Notes under the pieces: model-generated
Database searches by the model: none
What the model was told of the DNA's origin: nothing
The model's input: only the letters and a program-made list of their open reading frames with translations
Origin: Novosphingobium jiangmenense
GTDB taxonomy: Bacteria; Pseudomonadota; Alphaproteobacteria; Sphingomonadales; Sphingomonadaceae
NCBI RefSeq assembly: GCF_015694345.1
Contig: NZ_JADQDC010000001.1
Span: 434,001-498,000 of the forward strand
Direction of reading: 5' to 3'
DNA: 64,000 nucleotides
Translations under genes and position numbers: made by a program
Part shown: positions 25,452-33,834 of the stretch, piece by piece
Numbering within the stretch: position 1 is the stretch's first letter
How the letters are laid out: every line of letters starts with the position of its first letter

Positions 25452-28400
25452 ATGAAGCTCAACCGGCGCGAAGCCATCGCTTTGGGCATTGCCGGAACCG
25501 GCGCGACGGCCGTGCCGCTGCGGGTGCTTGCTGCGTCCCAACCGGCGCAGGTCGAGTCCTTGCGCGTGTGCGGGCTGGAGAATCCGCTGGCGCTGGGCGA
25601 TGCCACGCCGCGCTTCTCGTGGAAGCTGGACGGTGCGGAGCGCGCCGGACAAGTGGCCTATCGCGTCAGCGTTGCCCGCAGCCTTGAAGACCTCGCCACT
25701 GGCCGCAACCTGATCTGGGACAGCGGGCGCATCGACGGCGGCTCCACTGTCGACGTCGGCTATGCCGGGCCGCCCCTGCCCTCGCGCAGCCGTGTATGGT
25801 GGCAGGTGGAAAGCTGGACAAAAGGCAGCCGCACGCCGCTGCGCAGCAAGCCGGCGATGTGGGAAACCGGCCTTGCCCCGGCCGACTGGCAGGCCGAATG
25901 GATCGCCAGCGAAACGCTCGTCGCCAAGGCCGACCGCGAGGCCGGGCTGCACTGGATTTCCGGGCCGGACCGGCAGAACGTCGGCCAGACCCGCGCCTTC
26001 CGCTGGACCTTCGACCACCCCGGCGGCGCGGCGGAATTCTGCGGCACACTGCACGAGCTGACCGGCGTATGGATCAACGGCGAGCCCGCGCCGACCCCGC
26101 GCGATGGCCCGGCGCGTCATACCGAGATGGCAGTCTGGCCGATCACGCTGAAGAAAGGCCGCAATGTCATCGCCATCGAAGGGCGCCGCGTCGGCAGCTT
26201 TGGCCAGCCGCCATGCGTGGCCGCCGCGCTGCTGCGCCACGGCGAAGGGATGACGCAGCGGATGACCTCGGCCAGCCCCGGCTGGAAGACCATGGTCGCA
26301 GCCCCGGAAGGTTGGCACGCGGTGGCCTTCGACGATGCCGCATGGCCTCCCGCCGAACCGGCCAAGGGCGCGTTGCCGATTGGCGAGCCTTGGCCGCTCA
26401 CGCCTGCCAGCCGGTTGCGCCATGGCTTCAGCATCGACAAGCCGATCCGCGCGGCGCGGCTGCATGCCACGGCACTGGGCATCTATCAGCCATGGATCAA
26501 CGGCGCGCCGCTGGCAGACCGCAAGCTCGCGCCCGAGTTCACCGATCCTTCGAAGCGCGTGCTTTATCAGACCTATGACGTGACCGCGCTGCTCAAGCCC
26601 GGCGCCAACGTGCTGGGCATGGTCGTCGGCGACGGTTGGTACGGTTCGCGCTTCAGCACTTCGGCGCGCTTTGCCTTTGGCCCTGCGCCGTGCCGCATGC
26701 TGTGCCAGCTCGAGATCGAGCATGACGACGGTTCGCGGACCGTGGTCGGCAGCGGCGAGGGCTGGGAGATTGCGGACTCTGCCGTGCTGGAGCATTCGCT
26801 CTATGACGGCGAGATCCACGATGCGCGGGCCGAACAGTCCGGCTGGGCGAGCGTTGGCGGCACAACGGCAGGCTGGCGCCCGGCCAGCGTAGTCGCCGCG
26901 CCTGCGATCCCGGTCGAACCGCAGCGCTGCCCGCCGATCCGCGTGCGGCAGACGCTGCAGCCGAAGTCCGTCACGCGTCTGGGCGCCGGTCATTTCGTGC
27001 TCGATTATGGCCAGAACTTTGCCGGCTTCCCCCGCCTCACCGTCACGGCACCGGCCGGCACGAGGATCGAGATGCGCTTTGCCGAGCTACTCAAGGCCGA
27101 TGGCACGGTCGATCAGGCCAACCTGCGCACCGCCAAGGCGCGCGACATCTACATCGCCGCCGGGCGCGGGCGCGAGGTCTATGAGCCGCGCTTTACCTAT
27201 CACGGCTATCGCTATGTCGAAGTCACCGGCGTGCCGGACGATACGGGCGCGTGGAGCCTTGAGGGACTTGTAGCGCATCAGGATCTTGCCGAGACGGCGG
27301 AGCTGCGGGTCGGCGATCCGGTGATCGAGAAGTTCTGGCGCAATTCGGTGTGGAGCCAGCGGGCGAACTTCTATGGGCTGCCCACCGATTGCCCGCAGCG
27401 CGACGAGCGGCTTGGCTGGATGGGCGATGCTGCGGTTTTCTGGCCTGCCGCGGCGTGGAACATGGACGTGACCGCCTTCACCGCCCGCGTGATGGAGGAC
27501 GCCCGCGTTTCGCAAAGCGCCAAGGGGGCCTTCCCCGATTGCATCCCGCCGTTCGTGCCGACGATGAAGCTGTCCTCACCTGGGTGGGCCGACGCCGGGG
27601 TGATCTTGCCCCATACCTCGTGGATGCAGAACGGCGATACCGGGGTGATCCGGGCGAACTGGCAGTCGATGGAAGCCTATATGGCGTGGATCGAAGCGGC
27701 CAACCCCGACCACATCTGGCGCAAGCAACGCGGCGCGGACTATGCCGACTGGCTCTCGGTCGATGCGCCGACCGCCAATCCCGGCGCGGCGACGACGCCC
27801 AAGGACCTGCTCTCCACCGCCTATTGGGCGCAGGACGCCACGATGATGGCCGCAATGGCCGAGGCGATCGGCGATGCCGCAGCCGCTGCCAAGTATCGCA
27901 ACCTGTTCGAGGCGATCCGCAGCGCGTTCAACACGGCTTTTGTCGTCGATGGCAAGGTCGGCAACGGCAGCCAGACCGGCAATGTCGTGGCGATCCGCTT
28001 CGGCCTGCTCTCGCCGGATGCCACGCGGGTGGCGGGCGCGGCGCTGGCGGCGGACATCGCGCGGCGCGGCAATCACCTCTCCACCGGCTTCCTCGGCACG
28101 CCGCACATCCTCGATGCGCTGGTCATGGCCGGGCAGGAGGCCACCGCGATCTCCCTGCTGACGCAGCGCAGCTACCCGTCGTGGGGATACATGGTCGAAA
28201 AGGGCGCGACGAGCATGTGGGAGCGCTGGAACAGCGACCAGGGCGATGTCGGCATGAACAGCCGCAACCACTATGCCTTCGGCGCTATCGGCGATTTCCT
28301 GTTCCGCCGCATCGCCGGTATCGCGCCTGCCACGCCGGGCTTCGGACGGGTGCGCATCGCGCCGATCATGAGCCCGGTGCTGGGCAGCGGCGGTGCGACC

Positions 28401-28565
28401 TATCAGAGCGTGCGCGGCACGATCCGCACCGACTGGACGGCCAGGGACGGCAGGTTCCGGCTCGACGTGGAACTGCCTGCCGGGGTGGAGGGCGAGGTGA
28501 TCCTGCCGGGTGGGCGTCAGGCGCGCGCGGGGTCGGGGCCCAACCGCTACTCCGGCAGGCTCTGA
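25452..28565 (+). CDS. Alpha-L-rhamnosidase (glycoside hydrolase family 78)
   Basis: A 1037-residue GH78 enzyme. The N-terminus MKLNRREAIALG has a Tat-like twin arginine followed by an Ala-rich signal region. Beta-sandwich domains fill the first half. The (alpha/alpha)6 catalytic domain starts near 600 with DCPQRDERLGWMGD at 646-659, carrying the conserved acidic residues. A C-terminal beta-sandwich follows. It hydrolyses terminal alpha-L-rhamnose from glycosides in the periplasm. The start is ATG 25452 after GGGAGAGAG; a much longer open frame runs back through the GH3 gene but is an out-of-frame artefact. No rhamnose transport or catabolic genes are visible. Confidence 0.93.
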   Translation: MKLNRREAIALGIAGTGATAVPLRVLAASQPAQVESLRVCGLENPLALGDATPRFSWKLDGAERAGQVAYRVSVARSLEDLATGRNLIWDSGRIDGGSTVDVGYAGPPLPSRSRVWWQVESWTKGSRTPLRSKPAMWETGLAPADWQAEWIASETLVAKADREAGLHWISGPDRQNVGQTRAFRWTFDHPGGAAEFCGTLHELTGVWINGEPAPTPRDGPARHTEMAVWPITLKKGRNVIAIEGRRVGSFGQPPCVAAALLRHGEGMTQRMTSASPGWKTMVAAPEGWHAVAFDDAAWPPAEPAKGALPIGEPWPLTPASRLRHGFSIDKPIRAARLHATALGIYQPWINGAPLADRKLAPEFTDPSKRVLYQTYDVTALLKPGANVLGMVVGDGWYGSRFSTSARFAFGPAPCRMLCQLEIEHDDGSRTVVGSGEGWEIADSAVLEHSLYDGEIHDARAEQSGWASVGGTTAGWRPASVVAAPAIPVEPQRCPPIRVRQTLQPKSVTRLGAGHFVLDYGQNFAGFPRLTVTAPAGTRIEMRFAELLKADGTVDQANLRTAKARDIYIAAGRGREVYEPRFTYHGYRYVEVTGVPDDTGAWSLEGLVAHQDLAETAELRVGDPVIEKFWRNSVWSQRANFYGLPTDCPQRDERLGWMGDAAVFWPAAAWNMDVTAFTARVMEDARVSQSAKGAFPDCIPPFVPTMKLSSPGWADAGVILPHTSWMQNGDTGVIRANWQSMEAYMAWIEAANPDHIWRKQRGADYADWLSVDAPTANPGAATTPKDLLSTAYWAQDATMMAAMAEAIGDAAAAAKYRNLFEAIRSAFNTAFVVDGKVGNGSQTGNVVAIRFGLLSPDATRVAGAALAADIARRGNHLSTGFLGTPHILDALVMAGQEATAISLLTQRSYPSWGYMVEKGATSMWERWNSDQGDVGMNSRNHYAFGAIGDFLFRRIAGIAPATPGFGRVRIAPIMSPVLGSGGATYQSVRGTIRTDWTARDGRFRLDVELPAGVEGEVILPGGRQARAGSGPNRYSGRL

Positions 28566-28571
28566 CCCGGA

Positions 28572-29537
28572 TCAGGCGAACACGGTTTCGCGGATCCAGT
28601 CGACCGTGGGCTGAGGCGAGGCCAGTCGTGCCGCGCCCAGCACCTGCGACCAGTACCCTTCCGAGCCGTCTGCCAGGCGCCATTCGTGGAGGCGGCGGGT
28701 GAGGAGTTGCAGGTCGTATTCCTCGCTGATGCCGATGGCGCCATGGACGGCGTGAGCGGAGGCAGCGATGCGCGGGGCGGCGGCCGACGTGGTGATCTTG
28801 GCTGTTGCGGCGGTGGCGAGGGACGGGCCAATCCCCTGCGAGGCACCGAGCTGCGCGGCGATGCGGCAGGCGATCATGTCCTCGGCCATCAGCGCCAGCA
28901 TCTGCTGCAGCGACTGCTGGCGGCCGATCGGCTTGCCGAACTGCACACGTTCGGAGGCATAGGCAGTGGTCACGTCGCACAGGCGCGCGGCGGCCCCGGC
29001 GATCAGAGCGGCGCGCAGCACGGCAGCGATGGCGCGCAGGCCGGAAGCGGGACGCGGCAGGCGGATGCCATCGGGTGTGCCGGAAATGCGCGCGGCCAGC
29101 CCGTTCGTCACGCCGGTCGGTGCGGGCGAGAGCTGCGCCATGTCGCACAGGACAAGCTCATCGCCGCAATCGACCAGCGCGGCTTTTGCGACCAGTCCGC
29201 AGGGCACCGGCTGGGTCATCGAGGTGACCAGCACGATCGGCCCCTCGGGCGCGGTAATGCCTTCCTGCGCCAGAACGGCGCGCGCGAGCATGGTCTCGGC
29301 CACCGGCAGCGGCACGGCGCGGGCGCCCAGCGCCTCGATCAGCGGTTCGATGCCGGCGAGGCTCAGGCCTGCGCCGCCATGCTCCTCGGCCACGAGTGCA
29401 TCGAGGAAGCCGGACTCGGCAATCTCGCTCCACAGCGCGTCGGGGGAACCGCCGTGCTCGATGGCGCGCACGGTCGCCGGGGCCGCTGCCGCATCGAGCA
29501 TGCGGACGAAGGGTTCGAGCAGTTCGTTGATGTCCAT
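28572..29537 (-). CDS. Short acyl-CoA dehydrogenase-like subunit
   Basis: A 321-residue acyl-CoA dehydrogenase-fold protein, about 60 residues shorter than the usual family length. Its middle beta domain is reduced (the usual W-x-T/S motif region is not evident), and the C-terminal helical domain has ERVQFGKPIGRQQSLQQMLA and HAVHGAIGISEEYDLQLLTR. Short partners of this kind form alpha2beta2 heterotetramers with a normal-length dehydrogenase in steroid side-chain and ring degradation (FadE26-27, ChsE1-E2). It follows the full-length dehydrogenase by 15 bases, which supports such a complex. It ends facing the rhamnosidase gene. Confidence 0.85.
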   Translation of the reverse strand: MDINELLEPFVRMLDAAAAPATVRAIEHGGSPDALWSEIAESGFLDALVAEEHGGAGLSLAGIEPLIEALGARAVPLPVAETMLARAVLAQEGITAPEGPIVLVTSMTQPVPCGLVAKAALVDCGDELVLCDMAQLSPAPTGVTNGLAARISGTPDGIRLPRPASGLRAIAAVLRAALIAGAAARLCDVTTAYASERVQFGKPIGRQQSLQQMLALMAEDMIACRIAAQLGASQGIGPSLATAATAKITTSAAAPRIAASAHAVHGAIGISEEYDLQLLTRRLHEWRLADGSEGYWSQVLGAARLASPQPTVDWIRETVFA

Positions 29538-29552
29538 GATGTCCTCTCCCCC

Positions 29553-30698
29553 TCAGCGCAGGCCCATGCCGCGCGCGATGATTCCGCGCAGGATCTCGCG
29601 CGTGCCGCCGCGCAGGCTGAAGCTGGGCGCGATGTGCGTGACATAGAGCAGCGTGCGGTAAAGCTCCTCGCTCACCGCCTCGTCGGGGTGCGCGGCAAGA
29701 TCGTCACCGATCACCAATGGGAGTTCCTGTTCGAAGCCGGTGCCGCGATCCTTGACGATGCTCGCTTCGACCACCGGGCTTTCCCCCGCCACCAGTCGCG
29801 CGGTGCAGGCAATCGACATGGCGCGCAGCGTGGCGAGTTCGGCGGTGAGGCGTCCGACCAGCGCGGCGCAATCGCTGCGGCCCACGGCCTGCAGGTGCCG
29901 GATCCAGGCATCGAGCAACACGGCGCTGGAATAGATCCGCTCCGGCCCCGAACGTTCGAAGGCGAGTTCGGCGACGACCTGCTTCCAGCCCTCGCCCTCT
30001 GCGCCGACCAGCGCATCCTCGCCCAGTTCCACGTTCTCGAAGAACACTTCGGCAAAATGCGCATCACCCGTCAGGTCGACGATGGGCCGCACGGTTACGC
30101 CGGGTGCCTTGAGGTCGATGATCAGCTGCGACAGGCCTGCTTGCCGATCAGCCGAGGTGCCGGATGTGCGGATCAGCGCGATCATGTAGTCCGAATGCAT
30201 CGCGTTGGTGGTCCAGATCTTCTGGCCATTGACCACCCAGCCCTTCTCGGTGCGCTCGGCGCGGGTGCGCACGCTGGCAAGGTCCGATCCCGAACCCGGC
30301 TCGCTCATGCCGATGCAGAACAGCTGCTCGCCCCGGCAGATTGCCGGGATGTGCTTCTGGCGCTGCGCCTCGGTGCCGAAGTTCAGGAGCAGCGGCGCGC
30401 TCTGCCGGTCGGCGATCCAGTGCGCGGCCACCGGGGCACCTGCCGTCAGCAGTTCCTCGACCACCACGAAGCGGGCGAAGGGGCCCTTGCCGTGCCCGCC
30501 ATATGCCTTGGGCAGCGTCAGGCCGAGAAAGCCCGCTTCGCCAAGCGCGCGGCTGAATTCGGCGCTGAAGCCCTGCCACGAGCGCGCGCGGCGATCGAGC
30601 GGGATTGCGGCGATGTGGCGCTCGATAAAGGCGCGGACGGCGGGGCGCAGCGCCTCGTCCTCGGGCGGAAGTTGGGCAAGCGTCAGTGTATCGAACAC
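29553..30698 (-). CDS. Acyl-CoA dehydrogenase
   Basis: A 381-residue acyl-CoA dehydrogenase with the FAD/substrate motif FCIGMSEPGSGSDLASVRT and WTTNAMHSDYMIALIRT. The C-terminal region SLRGGTREILRGIIARGMG carries Gly where medium-chain enzymes have catalytic Glu (in YEGT). An alternative base is the Glu of LAFERSGPER, at the position used by isovaleryl-CoA dehydrogenase. It would desaturate a CoA thioester next to the carboxyl. I choose GTG 30698 with AGGAG upstream; it gives a normal N-terminus. With the short downstream subunit it probably forms a heteromeric enzyme acting on a steroid-derived acyl-CoA. Confidence 0.9.
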   Translation of the reverse strand: MFDTLTLAQLPPEDEALRPAVRAFIERHIAAIPLDRRARSWQGFSAEFSRALGEAGFLGLTLPKAYGGHGKGPFARFVVVEELLTAGAPVAAHWIADRQSAPLLLNFGTEAQRQKHIPAICRGEQLFCIGMSEPGSGSDLASVRTRAERTEKGWVVNGQKIWTTNAMHSDYMIALIRTSGTSADRQAGLSQLIIDLKAPGVTVRPIVDLTGDAHFAEVFFENVELGEDALVGAEGEGWKQVVAELAFERSGPERIYSSAVLLDAWIRHLQAVGRSDCAALVGRLTAELATLRAMSIACTARLVAGESPVVEASIVKDRGTGFEQELPLVIGDDLAAHPDEAVSEELYRTLLYVTHIAPSFSLRGGTREILRGIIARGMGLR

Positions 30699-30801
30699 GA
30701 AAGGGCGGCTCCTGTCCCGGGTGGCACGCTTCGTCGCCACGTCTCGGTGCCATGGATGCGCCCACACGCCTTCTGCTTCAAATATTTAATTTTCTGATTT
30801 T

Positions 30802-30818
30802 GATATGGTTTGCATATC
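30802..30818. promoter_or_regulatory. Inverted repeat in AT-rich acyl-CoA dehydrogenase promoter region
   Basis: GATATG and CATATC arms separated by five bases, at the end of the LysR gene and inside the only strongly AT-rich stretch (about 30776-30815) before the acyl-CoA dehydrogenase operon. It is a plausible operator or promoter element. Confidence 0.4.
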
Positions 30819-31692
30819 AGTCCGGGCCGGTAGCGAGCGCCGCCTGGACGAAGTTATGCGCCAGCACCGATGCATCCTGCGCCCGCGCGATGCCCATGGC
30901 GATGGGCACCGGCTCGGCGAGAGTCACGATGCGCACCCCGGCCCCGGCGAAGCGCGCGCTGCGGGCGGGCACCAGCGCAACGCCAAGTCCGGCCTCGACA
31001 AGGCTCAGAATGGTCTGCACCTGCACCGCCTCCTGCGCCACCCTTGGCGCAAAGCCGGCGCGATGACAGGCGAGGCGGATCGTGGCGTGGAGCACGCTGA
31101 CCGGGCTGTAGATGATGAACGCGCGGTCGGCGAGCGCGCCCAGGTCGAGCGTCTTGCGCCGCGCCAGCACGTCGCTGGCAGGCAGCACGGCCACGAGTTC
31201 GTCCTCCTCGATCACGTCGATGGCGACGGGCGCGGAGTCCATGACCGGCAGGCGCACCAGCCCGATATCCAGCCGCCGCGCGGCAATTGCGCGCACGATT
31301 TCGACGCTGTTCAGCTCCTCCAGCGCCAGTTCGACCTCGGGATAGGCCTTGCGGAAGGGCGGGACGATGCGCGGCAACAGATCGCCGATGGCCGAGCCGA
31401 TGAAGCCGACCGAGAGCCGCCCGCGCAGGCCCGCAGCCCCCTGGCGCACGGCCTCGCGCACTTTCTCTGCCGCAGCCAGCGCCTCGCGCGCCGGGGCGAT
31501 GGCGGCAAGGCCTGCGGTGGTCAGCCGCACACCGCGCGGATCGCGCTCGAACAGGGCGACGCCGAGGTCTTCCTCGAGCTTGCGGATGGCCACCGTCAGC
31601 GGCGGCTGCGAGATGTGCAGGCGTTCGGCCGCACGGTGGAAGTTCAGCGTCTCGGCAAGGGCGTTGAAATAGCGCAGCTGGCGCAGGTCCAC
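30817..31692 (-). CDS. LysR-family regulator
   Basis: A 291-residue LysR-type regulator. The N-terminal winged helix-turn-helix (LRQLRYFNALAETLNFHRAA, then LHISQPPLTVAIRKLEEDLG) is followed by a periplasmic-binding-like effector domain (LSVGFIGSAIGDLLPRIVPP onward). GTG 31692 is preferred because it gives the usual MDLRQLRYF start with GTGAG 10 bases upstream; GTG 31701 is possible. It is divergent from the crotonase-CaiB-aldehyde dehydrogenase operon and lies upstream of the acyl-CoA dehydrogenase pair on its own strand. It probably activates the divergent operon through the T-N11-A site at 31722-31738. Confidence 0.9.
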   Translation of the reverse strand: MDLRQLRYFNALAETLNFHRAAERLHISQPPLTVAIRKLEEDLGVALFERDPRGVRLTTAGLAAIAPAREALAAAEKVREAVRQGAAGLRGRLSVGFIGSAIGDLLPRIVPPFRKAYPEVELALEELNSVEIVRAIAARRLDIGLVRLPVMDSAPVAIDVIEEDELVAVLPASDVLARRKTLDLGALADRAFIIYSPVSVLHATIRLACHRAGFAPRVAQEAVQVQTILSLVEAGLGVALVPARSARFAGAGVRIVTLAEPVPIAMGIARAQDASVLAHNFVQAALATGPD

Positions 31693-31721
31693 GATACACA
31701 CTCACTATCGAAGCCGGAAAA

Positions 31722-31738
31722 TTCAATATTAGCCCGAA
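31722..31738. promoter_or_regulatory. LysR-type T-N11-A box
   Basis: TTC-N11-GAA lies in the 100-base gap between the LysR gene and the divergent crotonase gene, the classic position and shape of a LysR binding site. The motif is short, so chance occurrence is possible. Confidence 0.45.
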
Positions 31739-31792
31739 AGGGCATGGTGGCCTAGCTGTTTCGCGCAACACAGAACCAACGGAGAGCGCGCG

Positions 31793-32599
31793 ATGTCCGA
31801 TACCCCTTTCCTGCTGATCGAACGCGATGGCCCGGTGGTCATCGCCACGCTCAACCGCCCCGACACGCGCAACGCGATCTCGGAAACCGCGCACAGCGAG
31901 GAGATTGCGCAGTTCTGCGCCGACGTGACGCGCGATGCCTCCGTCCGCGCGGTGGTGCTGACCGGCGCGGGCAAGGCGTTCTGCGCAGGCGGCAATGTCA
32001 AGCACATGGCCGACAAGACCGGCATGTTCGGCGGCTCGCCCTTCTCGATCCGCAACCAGTATCGCACCGGCATCCAGCTGATCCCGACCGCGCTTTATGA
32101 TCTTGAAGTGCCGGTCGTGGCCGCCGTCAACGGTCCGGCGATCGGTGCGGGTCTCGATCTTGCCTGCATGACCGACATCCGCATTGCGTCGGACAAGGCT
32201 TTGTTCGCCGAAAGCTTCGTCAAGCTCGGCATCGTGCCGGGCGATGGCGGGGCGTGGCTGCTGCCGCGCGTGATCGGCATGGCCCGCGCCAGCCTGATGA
32301 CGCTGACCGGCGACACCATCGATGCCGCCAAGGCACTGGAATACGGCCTCGTCAGCGAAGTCGTCGCGCCTGACCAGCTCCTGCCCCGCGCGCTCGAAGT
32401 CGCCCATGCCATCGCCGCCAACCCCGGCCACGCCACGCGCATGGCCAAGCGCCTGCTGCGCGAAGGGCAGGACATGAAGCTGGCCCCGCTGCTCGAACTC
32501 TCGGCCGCCTATCAGGCGCTCGCCCACCACACCCGTGACCACCACGAGGCGGTCAGCGCCTTCCTTGAAAAGCGCACGCCGGAGCTGAAGGGCGAGTGA
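31793..32599 (+). CDS. Enoyl-CoA hydratase/isomerase (crotonase) family
   Basis: A 268-residue crotonase. The first oxyanion-hole block is AFCAGGNVKHM and the second is NGPAIGAGLDLACMTD, followed by LGIVPGDGGAWLLPR. The two catalytic glutamates of classical enoyl-CoA hydratase are not at their usual places: Leu-Asp replaces the first, and the second maps to Phe in FAESFVKLG. An Asp occurs in PGDGG. A hydratase function is therefore uncertain, and an isomerase, retro-aldol or hydrolytic reaction on a CoA thioester is equally possible. It starts ATG 31793 and is coupled to the CaiB gene by a GTGA overlap. Confidence 0.88.
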   Translation: MSDTPFLLIERDGPVVIATLNRPDTRNAISETAHSEEIAQFCADVTRDASVRAVVLTGAGKAFCAGGNVKHMADKTGMFGGSPFSIRNQYRTGIQLIPTALYDLEVPVVAAVNGPAIGAGLDLACMTDIRIASDKALFAESFVKLGIVPGDGGAWLLPRVIGMARASLMTLTGDTIDAAKALEYGLVSEVVAPDQLLPRALEVAHAIAANPGHATRMAKRLLREGQDMKLAPLLELSAAYQALAHHTRDHHEAVSAFLEKRTPELKGE

Positions 32600-33834
32600 G
32601 CGAGGTGACGACTGCAGGCCCCCTTGCCGGCATCACCGTGCTGGATCTTTCGCGCGTGCTGGCCGGGCCATGGTGCAGCCAGACGCTGGGCGATCTTGGC
32701 GCGGACGTGATCAAGATCGAACAGCCGGGGCAAGGCGACGACACGCGCAAGTGGGGGCCGCCGTTCCTCGACGATGGCAGCCGCGATGCCGCCTATTACC
32801 TCTGCGCCAACCGCAACAAGCGCTCGGTCGCGATCAACATGGCCGACCCCGCAGGCGCCGACCTGATCCGCCAGTTTGCCGCCAAGGCGGACATCGTGAT
32901 CGAGAACTTCCGCGTCGGTGGCCTCGTCAAGTATGGCCTCGACTATGACTCGCTGCGCGCGATCAAGCCAGACCTGATCTACCTTTCGATCACCGGCTTC
33001 GGCCAGACCGGACCCTTGCGCAACAACGGCGGCTACGACTTCCTCGTGCAAGGCATGAGCGGGTTGATGAGCGTGACCGGCCTGCCCGATGGCGAGCCGG
33101 GCGGCGGGCCGATGAAGGTCGGCATCCCGATCAGCGACCTTACCACCGGGCTCTATGCCACCATCTCGGTTCTGGCAGCGCTCAATCACCGCCATGCCAC
33201 CGGCGAGGGGCAGCGCATCGACCTTGCCCTGCTCGACACGCAAGTCGCGCTGCTGGCCAATCAGGCCTCGAACTGGCTCAACGGCGGGATGGTGCCGCGC
33301 CGCATGGGCAACCAGCATCCCAATACCGTGCCCTATCAGGACTTTGCCTGCGCCGACGGCAGCATCCTCGTTGCGCTGGGCAACGACCGCCAGTTTCGCG
33401 CCTTCACCGCCCTGCTCGGCCTGCCCGAACTGGCAGACGACGAACGCTTTGCCATCAGCGCGGGCCGCAGCGTGAACCGCGAGGCCCTGCTGGCGCAACT
33501 ACGTCCGGCGATTGCCAAGTGGAAATCCGCAGAGCTGATCGCGGCGATGGAAGCGGCAAAGCTGCCCGGCGGCAAGGTCAACGAGATCCCCGAAGTGCTC
33601 GATCATCCGCAGATCGCGGTGCGCGGGCTGGTCCATGAAATGACCCGGTCGGACGGAACGCCGGTGAAGGTGCTCGGCTTCCCGGCGCAACTTTCCGCCT
33701 CGCCCGCCACCTATCGCCACGCACCGCCGCGCTCGGGCGAGGATACCGCGAGTGTCCTGACCGAACAGCTCGGGCTGCAAGCGGAAGAGATCGAGCGCCT
33801 GCTGGCCGCGGGCGTGATCGCGGAGACACTGTGA
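32596..33834 (+). CDS. CoA-transferase family III (CaiB/BaiF)
   Basis: A 412-residue class III CoA-transferase. The N-terminus GITVLDLSRVLAGPWCSQTL and LGADVIKIEQPGQGDDTRKW are diagnostic. The catalytic Asp is Asp148 in GGYDFLVQGMSG, and YQDFACADGSILVALGND follows. It moves CoA between carboxylic acids, saving ATP when activating a pathway acid. It starts GTG 32596 with a four-base overlap to the crotonase stop and is coupled to the aldehyde dehydrogenase. The family includes the bile-acid CoA-transferase BaiF, but the substrate here is not shown by sequence. Confidence 0.93.
   Translation: MSEVTTAGPLAGITVLDLSRVLAGPWCSQTLGDLGADVIKIEQPGQGDDTRKWGPPFLDDGSRDAAYYLCANRNKRSVAINMADPAGADLIRQFAAKADIVIENFRVGGLVKYGLDYDSLRAIKPDLIYLSITGFGQTGPLRNNGGYDFLVQGMSGLMSVTGLPDGEPGGGPMKVGIPISDLTTGLYATISVLAALNHRHATGEGQRIDLALLDTQVALLANQASNWLNGGMVPRRMGNQHPNTVPYQDFACADGSILVALGNDRQFRAFTALLGLPELADDERFAISAGRSVNREALLAQLRPAIAKWKSAELIAAMEAAKLPGGKVNEIPEVLDHPQIAVRGLVHEMTRSDGTPVKVLGFPAQLSASPATYRHAPPRSGEDTASVLTEQLGLQAEEIERLLAAGVIAETL

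Noticed and set aside
23250..28565. A 1771-codon open frame running through the GH3 gene into the rhamnosidase
   Set aside because: Its first ~730 codons are out of frame with a well-supported GH3 gene and have GC-rich, low-complexity composition. Only the part from ATG 25452 is real.
30854..32545. Minus-strand frame of 563 codons over LysR and crotonase
   Set aside because: Out-of-frame shadow of both genes with no motif of its own.
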